Source of the DNA: CAVSRC01 sp963781775
GTDB lineage: Bacteria > Pseudomonadota > Alphaproteobacteria > Rhizobiales > Kaistiaceae
Direction: 5' to 3'
Assembly (NCBI GenBank): GCA_963781775.1
Contig: CAWAHE010000019.1
Span: forward strand, 124,001 to 188,000
DNA: 64,000 nt
Position numbers and translations under genes: made by a program. Below the pieces are notes generated by a model that was given only the letters and a program-made list of their open reading frames with translations, ran no database searches and had not been told where the DNA came from. Within the stretch, counting starts at the first letter, position 1, and each line of letters starts with the position of its first letter. Below are positions 52,576 to 61,799 of the stretch, in pieces.

Positions 52576-53138
52576 CATTTCGCCGCCTGCCAGGTCTCGC
52601 GGTCGATCCGATAAAGGACGTGCTTCGCCAGTTTGTGCTCCGGCGGCAGCTTCGGATGCATGAAGTCCTCGCCGGGATCGCGCGTCATGCCGATCTTCTC
52701 CATGACGCGCCGCGACGGCCGGTTCCATTCGGCGGTGAAGGAAACCAGGGCGTCGAGCCCAAGCGTGGTGAAGGCGCGATCGATCACCGCGCGGGCCGCC
52801 TCGCTGGCATAGCCTTGGCCCCAGGCCTCGCGCGCCAGCCGCCAGCCGATCTCGACCGCCGGCGTGAAGTGCGCCTCGAATCCCGGTCGGGCAAGGCCGA
52901 CATAACCGATGAATTTGCCCGTTTCCTTCACCTCGACCGCGTAGAGGCCCCAGCCATTGGCGGCGAAACCATCGCGATTGCGGGCGAGAAACGCGTCGGA
53001 CTCGGCCCGCGTCAGCGGCTTGGTGAAGAACTCCATGACACGCGGATCGGAATTGATCGCCGCGAACGGTTCCGCGTCGGCGTTTGTCCAGTCGCGAAGC
53101 CGAAGTCGCTCGGTCTCGATATGGATGCGGGGAGCCAC
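52575..53138 (-). CDS. RimJ/RimL-type GNAT acetyltransferase
   Basis: 187 residues: IHIETERLRLRDWTNADAEPFAAINSDPRVMEFF at the start, and VEIGWRLAREAWGQGYASEAARAVI followed by LVSFTAEWNRPSRRVMEKIGM. This is the classic pattern of the RimJ/RimL/ribosomal N-acetyltransferase branch. Acceptor protein or small molecule is not predicted. It follows DUF1015 on the same strand with an 8-nt gap, so they probably share a transcript. Confidence 0.9.
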   Translation of the reverse strand: MAPRIHIETERLRLRDWTNADAEPFAAINSDPRVMEFFTKPLTRAESDAFLARNRDGFAANGWGLYAVEVKETGKFIGYVGLARPGFEAHFTPAVEIGWRLAREAWGQGYASEAARAVIDRAFTTLGLDALVSFTAEWNRPSRRVMEKIGMTRDPGEDFMHPKLPPEHKLAKHVLYRIDRETWQAAK

Positions 53139-53146
53139 GACCGCGG

Positions 53147-54364
53147 TCAGTCGAGAACGTGGCTCACCATGCCGTCGGCGAGCTTCGGCTCGAACCAGGT
53201 CGACTTCGGCGGCATGATTGCGCCGGCGTCGGCGACCGCCATGAGATCGGGCATCTGGGTCGGGTAGAGCGCGAAGGCGACGGCCATGTCGCCGGATTTG
53301 ACGCGGCGTTCCAGTTCGCCGAGACCGCGTCCACCGCCGACGAAATCGATGCGCTTGTCCTTGCGCTGGTCGGCGATGCCGAAGACCGGTTCGATAGCGT
53401 TGCGGCTGAGCAATGAAATCGGCAGGCGGCCGATCGGGTCGGTTGGGATCAGCTCCGGCCGGATGGTCAGCTTGTACCAGCGGCCGTCGAGGAACATGCC
53501 GAACTCGCCGGAGGCGCCGGGCCGCGTCTGCTTGTCGGACGGCTCGACCGCGAAGCGTTCGCGGAGCGCGGCGAGCACCTGGTCCGGGCTCTTGCCGTTG
53601 AGATCGCGGATGACGCGGTTGTAGTCGAGGATGGTCATCTCGTGATGGGGAAAGATCACCGACAGGAAGTGGCTACTGGAGCCGGTATTGCCGCGCGCGG
53701 CCGCCACCCGGGCGGCGGCGGCCGAGCGGTGGTGGCCGTCGGCGATGTAGATCGCCGGCAGGGCATCGAAGGCACGGGTGATTGTCGCGATGGTCGCCTC
53801 GTCGTTGACCACCCAGAGCTGGTGGCGGACGCCGTCGTCGGCGGTGACGTCGATCAGGGCCGGGCCATCGGCGGCGCGCGCCAGCAGCGAGTCGATCTGC
53901 GGGGCGGGCGGGTAGGCCTGCATCACCGGTCCTGTCTCGGCGTTGATTGCCTCGATCTGGCGGACGCGATCGTCCTCCTTCACCGGCGTGGTCAGCTCGT
54001 GCTTGCGGACCCGGTTGGTGCCGTAGTCGGCAAGCGAGGCGACCGCGGCGATGCCGGTCTGCACATGGCCCTGCCACGTCAGGCGATAGACGTAGTAACA
54101 GGGGCGAGCCTCACGGATCAGCACGCCTTCGGCGATCATGCGCCGGAAGTTCTCATCCGCCTTGGCGTAGACCGCGGCGTCGTACGGATCGATGCCGGGA
54201 TCGAGGTCGATCTCGGGCTTCGATACATGCAGGAAGCTCCAAGGCTTGCCGGCCGCGCGCTCGCGCGCCTCCGCGCTCGACAACACGTCGTAGGGCGGTG
54301 CGAGAACCTCGGCGGCGCGCGCCGGCGCCGGGCGCAACGCGCGGAAAGGCTGAATGAGGGACAA
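53147..54364 (-). CDS. DUF1015 family protein
   Basis: About 405 residues. The start is a TTG at 54364 (LSLIQPFRALRPAPARAAEV), with GGAG 8 nt upstream; the frame opens further up at 54427 without motif support. DUF1015 features: VLAPPYDVLSSAEA, YDAAVYAKADENFRRMIAEG, YIADGHHRSAAAARVAA and FPHHEMTILDYNRVI. The HHR motif and the rest suggest a nucleotide or sugar-phosphate-related fold, but no function is proven for the family. Serine kinase-like activity is known only for an archaeal relative. Confidence 0.9.
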   Translation of the reverse strand: MSLIQPFRALRPAPARAAEVLAPPYDVLSSAEARERAAGKPWSFLHVSKPEIDLDPGIDPYDAAVYAKADENFRRMIAEGVLIREARPCYYVYRLTWQGHVQTGIAAVASLADYGTNRVRKHELTTPVKEDDRVRQIEAINAETGPVMQAYPPAPQIDSLLARAADGPALIDVTADDGVRHQLWVVNDEATIATITRAFDALPAIYIADGHHRSAAAARVAAARGNTGSSSHFLSVIFPHHEMTILDYNRVIRDLNGKSPDQVLAALRERFAVEPSDKQTRPGASGEFGMFLDGRWYKLTIRPELIPTDPIGRLPISLLSRNAIEPVFGIADQRKDKRIDFVGGGRGLGELERRVKSGDMAVAFALYPTQMPDLMAVADAGAIMPPKSTWFEPKLADGMVSHVLD

Positions 54365-54492
54365 GAGGGAACTCCGCAAGGCTGGGCGACGGCGCCACCG
54401 TTTAGCGGCATTGGCCCGGTGGGGCAAATGCCGGCGGTGACGCAGGGCCGGGGAGGGTTGTCCCCGGCCAGCGACGCTCTTGCGGATGTGCT

Positions 54493-55857
54493 CTACGCCG
54501 CGACCTTCGGCAACGCGCCCAGGGCTTCCTGGAGTTTCGCCTCGTCGTAGTCGCGGTCTTCCAGCTTGCCGGCGAAGTAGTCCGTGTAGGCCTGCATGTC
54601 GAAGTGACCGTGGCCGGAAAGGTTGAACAGGATCGTCTCGGCCTTGCCTTCCGCCTTGCAGCGCAGTGCCTCGTCAAAGGCGACCCGGATCGCATGGGTC
54701 GATTCCGGCGCCGGCACGATGCCTTCGGTGCGCGCGAACGTGACCGCTGCCTCGAAGCAGGCGAGCTGGCGGACGGCGCGCGCCTCGATCAGGTTCAGCT
54801 CCTTCAGGTGGCTCACCATCGGCGCCATGCCGTGGTAGCGCAGCCCGCCGGCATGGAACGACGGCGGGATGAAGGTCGAGCCCAGCGTGTGCATCTTGAC
54901 CAGCGGCGTCAGATGGCCCGTGTCGCCAAAGTCGTACGCGTACGTTCCGCGGGTCAGCGACGGGCAAGCAGCTGGCTCGGCCGCGATGGCGCGCAGCGCC
55001 TTGCCCTCGCGCAGCTTCTTGCCGATGAAGGGGAAGGTCAGGCCGGCGAAATTCGACCCGCCACCGGCACAGCCGATGACGACATCCGGCCAATAGCCGG
55101 CCATCTCCATCTGTTCGATTGCCTCGATGCCGATCACCGACTGGTGGATGAGCACGTGATTGAGCACGCTGCCGAGCGAATAGTTGGTGTCGGGGTTCTT
55201 GGCGGCAACTTCCACCGCCTCGGAAATGGCGATGCCGAGGCTGCCGGGCGAATCCGGATCCTGCGCCAGGACGGCGCGCCCGGAATCGGTCTGGTCGCTC
55301 GGGCTGGCGATGCAGGTTGCGCCGTAGGTCTCCATCAGCGCCCGGCGGTAGGGCTTCTGGTTGTAGCTGACCTTGACCATGTAGACCTTGACCTCGATGC
55401 CGAACAATTGTCCGGCGAAGGCCAGCGACGAGCCCCACTGACCGGCGCCTGTTTCGGTCGAAAGTTTCCTGATGCCGGCTTCGCGGTTGTAGAAGGCCTG
55501 CGGCACCGCAGTGTTGGGCTTGTGACTGCCGGGCGGGCTCACGCCTTCGTACTTGTAGAAAATGCGGGCCGGCGTATCGAGCGCCTTTTCGAGCCGGCGG
55601 GCACGGAACAGCGGCGCCGGGCGCCACAGCTTGTAGACCTCACGCACGGGCTCGGGGATCTCGATCTCGCGTTCAGCCGATACCTCTTGGGCAATCAGCG
55701 CCATCGGGAAGAGGGGGGCGAGGTCGTCCGGCCCGATCGGCTTGCCGGTTCCGGGATGCAGCGGCGGCGGCGGCATCGCCGGAAGGTCCGCGGCGATGTT
55801 GTACCAGGCCCGCGGAATACGATCCTCTGGCAACAGGTATTTGACACTATCTGGCAT
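54493..55857 (-). CDS. TrpB2-type tryptophan synthase beta-like protein
   Basis: 454-residue PLP enzyme. The PLP Lys is in SPPGSHKPNTA, and the phosphate-binding loop CAGGGSNFAGLTFPF is present. The N-terminal extension (RAWYNIAADLPAMPPPPLHPGTG) and length mark the TrpB2 class, which differs from the TrpA-coupled TrpB1. TrpB2 proteins often act as stand-alone enzymes or serine/indole salvage enzymes. No trp genes are near. The role here is unknown. Confidence 0.92.
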   Translation of the reverse strand: MPDSVKYLLPEDRIPRAWYNIAADLPAMPPPPLHPGTGKPIGPDDLAPLFPMALIAQEVSAEREIEIPEPVREVYKLWRPAPLFRARRLEKALDTPARIFYKYEGVSPPGSHKPNTAVPQAFYNREAGIRKLSTETGAGQWGSSLAFAGQLFGIEVKVYMVKVSYNQKPYRRALMETYGATCIASPSDQTDSGRAVLAQDPDSPGSLGIAISEAVEVAAKNPDTNYSLGSVLNHVLIHQSVIGIEAIEQMEMAGYWPDVVIGCAGGGSNFAGLTFPFIGKKLREGKALRAIAAEPAACPSLTRGTYAYDFGDTGHLTPLVKMHTLGSTFIPPSFHAGGLRYHGMAPMVSHLKELNLIEARAVRQLACFEAAVTFARTEGIVPAPESTHAIRVAFDEALRCKAEGKAETILFNLSGHGHFDMQAYTDYFAGKLEDRDYDEAKLQEALGALPKVAA

Positions 55858-56019
55858 TTTTCCCTCCCGTTCCCCCGGCCGTTGCGCTTCGGGGTGAAGG
55901 GCGAAGCCTAAGCCGGAATTTGCCGCGTTGCCAACGTGTCACATCGTGCGATGAAGCGTTGCCATGGTCGTTGCCGGCTGCATCGCCTATAGCCCTTTGC
56001 GCATTGAGGAGCGGCCATC

Positions 56020-56817
56020 ATGAAACAACGTCTCCGTCGGGCCGCCAAATGGGCCGGCATTCTGCTGGTCATCGGCGGCGGGGGGTGGTTCGTTGCGCCC
56101 TATGTTCTCGGCTTCGGCGTCGACCTCACGTGCATCACGCCGCCGGATGCGGGTTGCCAGGCGCGCATGCTGGCGCTGGGGAACATGTGGGCGGCGCGCG
56201 GCAACCTCGAAAAGGCCAAGGGCTGGTACACGCAGGCCGCCGGCGGCCCCGATCCAGCAGCGCTGTTCGACCTCGGCTGGGCATACGGTGAGGCTTACCG
56301 TGCCGCGATGACGGCCAAGCCCGAGCCTTACCGGGGCGAGGCCGCCGAAACGGGGGCGCGGGCGATCCAGTGGTACGAGGCGGCGGCCAAGGCCGGCTTC
56401 GCCCCGGCCGCGAACAATCTCGGCGAGATCTACGCCTTCGGTCTCGGCGTTCCGGTTGACGCGGCGGCGGCGCATCGGCTGCATCTTCAGGCGGCGGAGG
56501 CCGGCAACCCGGCCGGCGCGGCGAACACCGCGATCGACTTCGCGACCGGGCGCGGTGTCGATCGGGACGCGGCTCAGGCGGAACATTGGTCGACGATCGA
56601 GCCGGCCCACGCGCCGCCGGTCGATCTCGAGGAGCCGATCTTCGCACGGACGCTGGTCTATGGAAATCCGCTGCCGGCCGACAAGCGCCGCGAAATCCGG
56701 GCGGCCGCCGCGAATGGGACAAGCGTCACGTTCAGCCAGAGTCCGTTGCCGCCAGGCCCCGATCTCCCCGCCTTCCAAGCCGCGGCCGACCTGCTAAAGA
56801 AGCCGTCCGAGCCTTGA
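56020..56817 (+). CDS. Membrane-anchored SEL1/TPR-repeat protein
   Basis: 265 residues with one N-terminal membrane helix (GILLVIGGGGWFVAPYVLGF), then SEL1-like repeats: LALGNMWAARGNLEKAKGWYTQAA, AAKAGFAPAANNLGEIYAFG, AAEAGNPAGAANTAIDFATG. The rest is probably periplasmic. Such repeats bind other proteins. 13 nt before miaA, perhaps in one transcript. Specific partner unknown. Confidence 0.8.
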   Translation: MKQRLRRAAKWAGILLVIGGGGWFVAPYVLGFGVDLTCITPPDAGCQARMLALGNMWAARGNLEKAKGWYTQAAGGPDPAALFDLGWAYGEAYRAAMTAKPEPYRGEAAETGARAIQWYEAAAKAGFAPAANNLGEIYAFGLGVPVDAAAAHRLHLQAAEAGNPAGAANTAIDFATGRGVDRDAAQAEHWSTIEPAHAPPVDLEEPIFARTLVYGNPLPADKRREIRAAAANGTSVTFSQSPLPPGPDLPAFQAAADLLKKPSEP

Positions 56818-56830
56818 GCGGAGGCAGCGG

Positions 56831-57736
56831 ATGAAGATCATCCTCCTTGCCGGACCGACGGCGAGCGGCAAGTCGCGGTTGGCGCTGGAGCTTGCCGCCA
56901 GGCATGACGGCGTCATCGTCAACGCCGACTCCATGCAGGTCTATGGCGAGTTGCGCGTCCTCACCGCGCGGCCAAGTGCGGAAGACGAGGCGTCCGCACC
57001 GCACAGGCTCTACGGCCACGTGCCGGCCGCGGAGCGCTATTCGGTCGGTCGCTGGCTCGAGGATATCGCGGGCGTGCTGGCCGAAGTGCGCGCGGCGGGG
57101 CGCGTGCCGGTCGTGGTCGGCGGCACCGGCCTCTATTTCAAGGCGCTCACCGAAGGGCTGGCGGCGGTGCCGCCGGTCCCGCCGGAGGTCCGCGAGGTCG
57201 TGCGAAGCGCCGCGTCCAATTCGACGACGGCCAACCTCCATGCCCAGCTTGCCACCGTCGATCCCGATAGTGCGCGGGCTCTCCGGCCGTCAGATCGTGG
57301 TCGCATCATCCGTGCGCTTGAAGTCTTCGAAGCCACCGGCCGATCGCTGGTCCGCTGGCAGCAGGCCATGCCGGTAGCGCCGATCGTTGATCCGGTGACG
57401 GCCACACGACTGGTGTTGATGCCGGATCGGCCGCTCTTGCATCAGCGCATCGCCGACCGGGTCGGGCAGATGCTCCATGACGGGGCGCTGGCCGAGGTCG
57501 AAGCCCTGGCCGCCCTTGGGCTCGATCCGGAATTGCCGGCCATGAAGGCGATCGGGGTGCGCGACCTCATAGATCACGCCGAAGGCAAGACTTCGCTCGA
57601 CGAGGCTTTGGCCGCCATCCGCACCGAAACCCGCCGCTACGCCAAGCGCCAGATGACCTGGTTCCGTAACCAGATGGCCGATTGGCCGCAGGTCGCCGAC
57701 GCCTCCACGCTTGACCTTGGCGCCGGCCGCACCTAA
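56831..57736 (+). CDS. miaA: tRNA dimethylallyltransferase MiaA
   Basis: Adds the isopentenyl group to A37 of tRNAs that read UNN codons. 301 residues: P-loop GPTASGKS at 8-15, VNADSMQVYGEL, YGHVPAAERYSVGRW, VVVGGTGLYFKAL, and a C-terminal swivel domain (MKAIGVRDLIDHAEGK, RRYAKRQMTWFRNQ). Precedes the ilv leader. Confidence 0.96.
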   Translation: MKIILLAGPTASGKSRLALELAARHDGVIVNADSMQVYGELRVLTARPSAEDEASAPHRLYGHVPAAERYSVGRWLEDIAGVLAEVRAAGRVPVVVGGTGLYFKALTEGLAAVPPVPPEVREVVRSAASNSTTANLHAQLATVDPDSARALRPSDRGRIIRALEVFEATGRSLVRWQQAMPVAPIVDPVTATRLVLMPDRPLLHQRIADRVGQMLHDGALAEVEALAALGLDPELPAMKAIGVRDLIDHAEGKTSLDEALAAIRTETRRYAKRQMTWFRNQMADWPQVADASTLDLGAGRT

Positions 57737-57745
57737 TAAAGCTTC

Positions 57746-57802
57746 ATGAGAAAGAAACTCGTCCTCGTAATTGGCACGCGCACCCCCGGGGCCGCCGCAT
57801 AG
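57746..57802 (+). CDS. ilvB leader peptide (attenuation)
   Basis: 18-codon frame MRKKLVLVIGTRTPGAAA starting at ATG 57746, 9 nt after the miaA stop. It has a run of branched-chain codons (Leu-Val-Leu-Val-Ile). Placed 122 nt before acetolactate synthase, with an intrinsic terminator in between (57835-57856), this fits a transcription attenuator that senses Leu/Val/Ile-charged tRNA. A leader of this kind is known from Caulobacter ilvBN. The GC-rich stretch with CGCGCACC can pair with GGTGCGCG downstream as the 1:2 hairpin. Confidence 0.85.
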   Translation: MRKKLVLVIGTRTPGAAA

Positions 57803-57834
57803 GCAGCCGCGACAAAAGGTGGTGCGCGAAAAAC

Positions 57835-57856
57835 AGGCCCTTCCGGGGCCTTTTTT
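57835..57856 (+). terminator. ilvB attenuator terminator
   Basis: Stem AGGCCC (57835-57840) with GGGCCT (57846-57851), a 5-nt loop and a T6 run (57851-57856). It lies between the leader peptide and ilvB and should be formed when the ribosome does not stall in the leader. Confidence 0.85.
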
Positions 57857-57923
57857 ATTGCCGAAACGACAAGGTAACCGGAGCCGTCGTAAGACGGCGA
57901 GAGCGTGGAAGCGGAGCGGAACG

Positions 57924-59705
57924 ATGAAACGGCAGAGCGAAAGCCGGCAAATGACGGGCGCCAACATGGTCGTCCAGGCCCTGATCGATCAGGGCGTCAC
58001 TGACATCTTCGGGTATCCCGGCGGCGCCGTGCTGCCGATCTATGACGAGATTATCCAGCAGGACAAGATCCGGCACATCCTCGTCCGCCACGAGCAGGGC
58101 GCCGGCCATGCGGCCGAAGGCTATGCCCGCTCGACCGGCAAGCCGGGCGTCGTGCTGGTCACCTCCGGACCGGGCGCCACCAACATGGTGACGCCGCTCA
58201 CCGACGCGCTGATGGATTCGATCCCGATGGTCTGCTTCACGGGCCAGGTGCCGACGCATCTCATCGGCAACGATGCCTTCCAGGAAGCCGATACCGTCGG
58301 CATCACGCGTCCGGCGACCAAGCACAATTGGCTCGTCCGCGACGTCAACGACCTGGCGCGCATCATCCACGAGGCCTTTTATGTCGCCACCCATGGGCGC
58401 CCGGGGCCGGTTCTGGTCGATATCCCGAAGGACGTGATGTTCGCCACCGGCACCTACATTCCGCCCGGCCAGGTCGAGCACAAGACCTACCATCCGCGCG
58501 TTGACGGTGACGAACGGGCGATCCGCGCCGCGGTCGAGTTGATGGCCAAAGCCAAGCGGCCGGTCTTCTATACCGGCGGCGGCGTCATCAACTCCGGCCC
58601 GCGGGCCTCGGCGCTGCTGCGCGAACTGGTTCACCTGACGGGCTATCCGATCACCTCGACCCTGATGGGCCTCGGCGCGTTTCCGGCCGCCGATCCGCAG
58701 TGGCTGGGCATGCTCGGCATGCACGGCACCTTCGAAGCCAACCACGTCATGCACGATTGCGATGTGATGATCGCCATCGGCGCGCGCTTCGACGATCGCA
58801 TCACCGGGCGGGTCAACGCCTTCTCGCCGGGCTCGCGCAAGATCCATGTCGATATCGACGCCTCCTCGATCAACAAGAACATCCACGTCGATATTCCGAT
58901 CGTCGGTGACGTCGCGCATGTCCTGGAAGCCATGCTCGCCGAGTGGAAGCGCATCAAGGCGAAGCCCGACAAGGCGGCCGCCAAGGCGTGGTGGGCGCAG
59001 ATCGACAAATGGCGCGCGCGTGACAGTCTCGCCTATCGGCCGAATGCCGACATCATCATGCCGCAATACGCTATCCAGCGGCTCTACGAGGCGACCAAGG
59101 ACATGGACGTCTACATCACGACCGAGGTCGGTCAGCACCAGATGTGGGCGGCGCAGTTCTTCCGTTTCGAGGAACCCAACCGCTGGATGACGTCCGGCGG
59201 CCTCGGCACGATGGGCTACGGCTTGCCGGCGGCTGTCGGCGTGCAGGTTGCCCACCCGAAGAGCCTGGTCGTCGACATTGCCGGCGACGCCTCGGTGCTG
59301 ATGACCATGCAGGAAATGTCGACAGCGGTTCAGCACGATCTGCCGATCAAGATATTCATTCTCAACAACCAGTACATGGGCATGGTCCGCCAGTGGCAGG
59401 AGCTGCTGCACGGCAATCGTTTGTCGCATTCCTACATGGACTCGCTGCCGGATTTCGTGAAGCTGGCCGAGGCCTATGGTGGCGTTGGCCTCCGCGTCGA
59501 CAAGCCACGCGACCTCGACGGCGCCATCCAGGAGATGATCTCGGTCAGGCGGCCGGTGATTTTCGACTGCCGGGTGGCGGCGCTTGCCAATTGCTTCCCG
59601 ATGATCCCATCGGGTAAAGCGCACAACGAGATGCTGCTCGGCGACGCCGTGCAGGCCGAGGGGATCGGCAACGTGATCGGCAAGGAAGGCAAGGTGCTGG
59701 TGTGA
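57924..59705 (+). CDS. ilvB: Acetolactate synthase large subunit
   Basis: Thiamine diphosphate enzyme, first common step of valine, leucine and isoleucine synthesis. 593 residues from ATG 57924 (GCGGAGCGG upstream). Visible sites: the catalytic Glu in ILVRHEQGAGHAAEGYA, SGPGATNMVTPL, central FAD-binding domain, and the ThDP motif IAGDASVLMTMQ to NNQYMGMVRQWQEL. GTGA overlap with ilvN. Controlled by the attenuator upstream. Confidence 0.96.
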   Translation: MKRQSESRQMTGANMVVQALIDQGVTDIFGYPGGAVLPIYDEIIQQDKIRHILVRHEQGAGHAAEGYARSTGKPGVVLVTSGPGATNMVTPLTDALMDSIPMVCFTGQVPTHLIGNDAFQEADTVGITRPATKHNWLVRDVNDLARIIHEAFYVATHGRPGPVLVDIPKDVMFATGTYIPPGQVEHKTYHPRVDGDERAIRAAVELMAKAKRPVFYTGGGVINSGPRASALLRELVHLTGYPITSTLMGLGAFPAADPQWLGMLGMHGTFEANHVMHDCDVMIAIGARFDDRITGRVNAFSPGSRKIHVDIDASSINKNIHVDIPIVGDVAHVLEAMLAEWKRIKAKPDKAAAKAWWAQIDKWRARDSLAYRPNADIIMPQYAIQRLYEATKDMDVYITTEVGQHQMWAAQFFRFEEPNRWMTSGGLGTMGYGLPAAVGVQVAHPKSLVVDIAGDASVLMTMQEMSTAVQHDLPIKIFILNNQYMGMVRQWQELLHGNRLSHSYMDSLPDFVKLAEAYGGVGLRVDKPRDLDGAIQEMISVRRPVIFDCRVAALANCFPMIPSGKAHNEMLLGDAVQAEGIGNVIGKEGKVLV

Positions 59706-60334
59706 GCAGGGCGGCCAAGACCACGACAAAACGCGCAGCGGCAGGGACGAAGCGTCCGCACGTCAAGGCCGCCCTTCAGAAAAGGGTCGCTGCGGAACCG
59801 CCGGCGTCGGCGTATTTCATCGAGGAGATGCACGACCGCTCCGAGACGCACACTCTATCTGTCGTGGTCGACAACGAGCCGGGCGTGCTTGCCCGGGTCA
59901 TCGGCCTGTTCTCCGGGCGCGGCTACAACATCGACAGCCTCACGGTCTCGGAGACGGAACACTCCAAGCACCTGTCGCGCATCACCATCGTGACGACCGG
60001 AACGCCGATGGTGCTCGCCCAGATCAAGAACCAGCTTGCGCGCCTGGTGCCCGTTCACTCCGTGACCGATCTCACCGCGATCGGCCGGCCACTCGAGCGC
60101 GAGCTGGCGCTGGTCAAGGTTGCCGGCACGGGCGACGCTCGCGTCGAGGCGCTGCGCCTCGCCGACGCCTTCCGCGCAACGGTCATCGACGCCACCGTCG
60201 GTCACTTTGTCTTCGAGATCACCGGGCGCACGTCCAAGATCGAGCAGTTCATCGCTATCATGACGCCGCTTGGTTTGGTCGAGGTCTGTCGGACCGGCAT
60301 CGCCGCCATCAATCGCGGCATCGAGGCGGGGTAA
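59702..60334 (+). CDS. ilvN: Acetolactate synthase small (regulatory) subunit
   Basis: 210 residues: a basic N-terminal extension of about 40 residues, an ACT domain (HTLSVVVDNEPGVLARVIGLFSGRGYNIDSLTV) that binds valine, and the C-terminal domain (ALRLADAFRATVIDATVGHFVFEITG). GTG 59702 overlaps the ilvB stop, as is usual for this pair. Confers feedback inhibition. Confidence 0.95.
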   Translation: MSRAAKTTTKRAAAGTKRPHVKAALQKRVAAEPPASAYFIEEMHDRSETHTLSVVVDNEPGVLARVIGLFSGRGYNIDSLTVSETEHSKHLSRITIVTTGTPMVLAQIKNQLARLVPVHSVTDLTAIGRPLERELALVKVAGTGDARVEALRLADAFRATVIDATVGHFVFEITGRTSKIEQFIAIMTPLGLVEVCRTGIAAINRGIEAG

Positions 60335-60475
60335 CCGCACAGCTGCGGATGGGACGAACAGGCGCCTTCAGGGGCGAGGGCGCCGTTCGTTGCATTTTGC
60401 CGCCCAGACGGTCCATTCTCGCCGCCCGCCGGCTTGGTCCGGTCGTATTACAGAAACCAATCGGGAGGAATGGCC

Positions 60476-61474
60476 TTGTATCTCGGCACTCAGGACCAGC
60501 CGGCGGACGACGACGGATATCGGCAACTGGCGCAGCTCGGCCTTCGTCACGTCTGCGCTGACCCGCCCGGCAATCCGCACGACTGGACGCTTGACGACCT
60601 CAAGCGGCACCGGGACCGGATGGAGTCCTTCGGTCTCGTCCTCGACATGGTGCAACTGCCGCTGAGTTCGCGGCCGATCGAGGAACAGGCAAGCCCGGAC
60701 ATCCTTTCCAAGGGATCGAACCGCGACAAACAGATCGACTCGATCTGCAGCCTGATCGAGAAGGTGCGCGAGGCCGGTATCCCGTCGGTCAAATACAACC
60801 TCAACATCATCGGCATTCCGCGCACGGCGCCGGAGGAGGGCCGGGGTGGCTCGCGCAATTCGTCGTTCCGCTGGGACAAGGCCGATCAGGACGCGCCGCC
60901 GAGCAAGATCGTGGGCGCGCTGCCGGAAGACGAGAATTGGGAGCGGATCGACTATTTCCTCGAGCGGGTGGTTCCGGTCGCGGCGTCGAACCGTATTCGG
61001 CTGGCCTGCCACCCGCACGATCCCTACACGCCACCCGGCTATCGCGGCGTCACGCGCGTGCTCGGTACGGTGGACGGGCTGAAGAAATTCGTCACCATGC
61101 GCGAAAGCCCGTATCACGGGCTCAATTTCTGCCAAGGCACGGTCGGCGAAATGCTCGACGACCCGGCCAACGAAATCGAAGGCGTCATCCGCTGGTTCGG
61201 CGAGCGCAAAAAGATCTTCAACGTCCACTTCCGTAACATCCAGGGCGGCAAGCTTTCGTTCCGGGAAGTGTTCCCGGACGAGGGCGACATGGATATGTGG
61301 AAGTCGATCCGCACCTACGCCGAGGTTGGCTACGAGTACATGATGATGCCCGATCACGTGCCGACCTTGAGCGGTTCGGCAGCGCGTCAGGTGGCCTTCT
61401 CGTTCTGCTACGGCTATGTCGCCGCGCTTCTGCAGGTGGCGTCGGAGCTCTACCCGGGGTCGGTGCAGCGGTGA
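60476..61474 (+). CDS. UxuA-like mannonate dehydratase
   Basis: About 332 residues. A TIM-barrel protein with the UxuA metal ligands in context: LACHPHDP (His), NFCQGT (Cys), FNVHFRNIQG (His), MMPDHVPT (Asp/His). UxuA converts D-mannonate to 2-keto-3-deoxygluconate. The ribosome site GGGAGG (60463-60468) is only 1 nt from ATG 60470 but 7 nt from TTG 60476, so TTG is preferred. No other hexuronate gene is next to it, so the real substrate may differ. Confidence 0.82.
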   Translation: MYLGTQDQPADDDGYRQLAQLGLRHVCADPPGNPHDWTLDDLKRHRDRMESFGLVLDMVQLPLSSRPIEEQASPDILSKGSNRDKQIDSICSLIEKVREAGIPSVKYNLNIIGIPRTAPEEGRGGSRNSSFRWDKADQDAPPSKIVGALPEDENWERIDYFLERVVPVAASNRIRLACHPHDPYTPPGYRGVTRVLGTVDGLKKFVTMRESPYHGLNFCQGTVGEMLDDPANEIEGVIRWFGERKKIFNVHFRNIQGGKLSFREVFPDEGDMDMWKSIRTYAEVGYEYMMMPDHVPTLSGSAARQVAFSFCYGYVAALLQVASELYPGSVQR

Positions 61475-61799
61475 TGCTGAAATCGAGGAACTGAGGCGGT
61501 TCCCAAACCGGCCCCAGGTCGCTCCCAGGGCGGCACAGGGGGCTTGCCAGCAGCCCCAAAAGGGCGCCTAATTTTGCCGCCGCGGCGACCGGCTGAGCAC
61601 GAGTTCGACGGTCGACACATTCTCTGAAATCAAGCACATCCAAAGGGGAAATTCGGGCGATTTTTTGCTTTAAAAAAACGTCATAACCCTTTAGTCTATC
61701 TACGCTATCACGTTAGTCAGGATGGATTGTCGCGACCCCTTTGGGGGCGTGCGCGGCGGGCCCGATCCATGGCAGTATCGAGTATATGGAGGGCCGGTT
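61475..61799. promoter_or_regulatory. AT-rich intergenic region before the caspase-like gene
   Basis: 325 nt without an accepted gene. The middle part (61655-61715) is unusually AT-rich for the window, with T6 and A7 runs and words such as TTGCTTTAAA and TATCTACGCTATCA that could be a promoter, but I cannot assign -35/-10 with confidence. An ATG at 61722 is in frame with the next gene but has no spaced ribosome site. Confidence 0.4.

Noticed and set aside
57855..59729. 624-codon minus-strand open frame
   Set aside because: Antisense to ilvB, whose catalytic motifs and codon pattern are clear.
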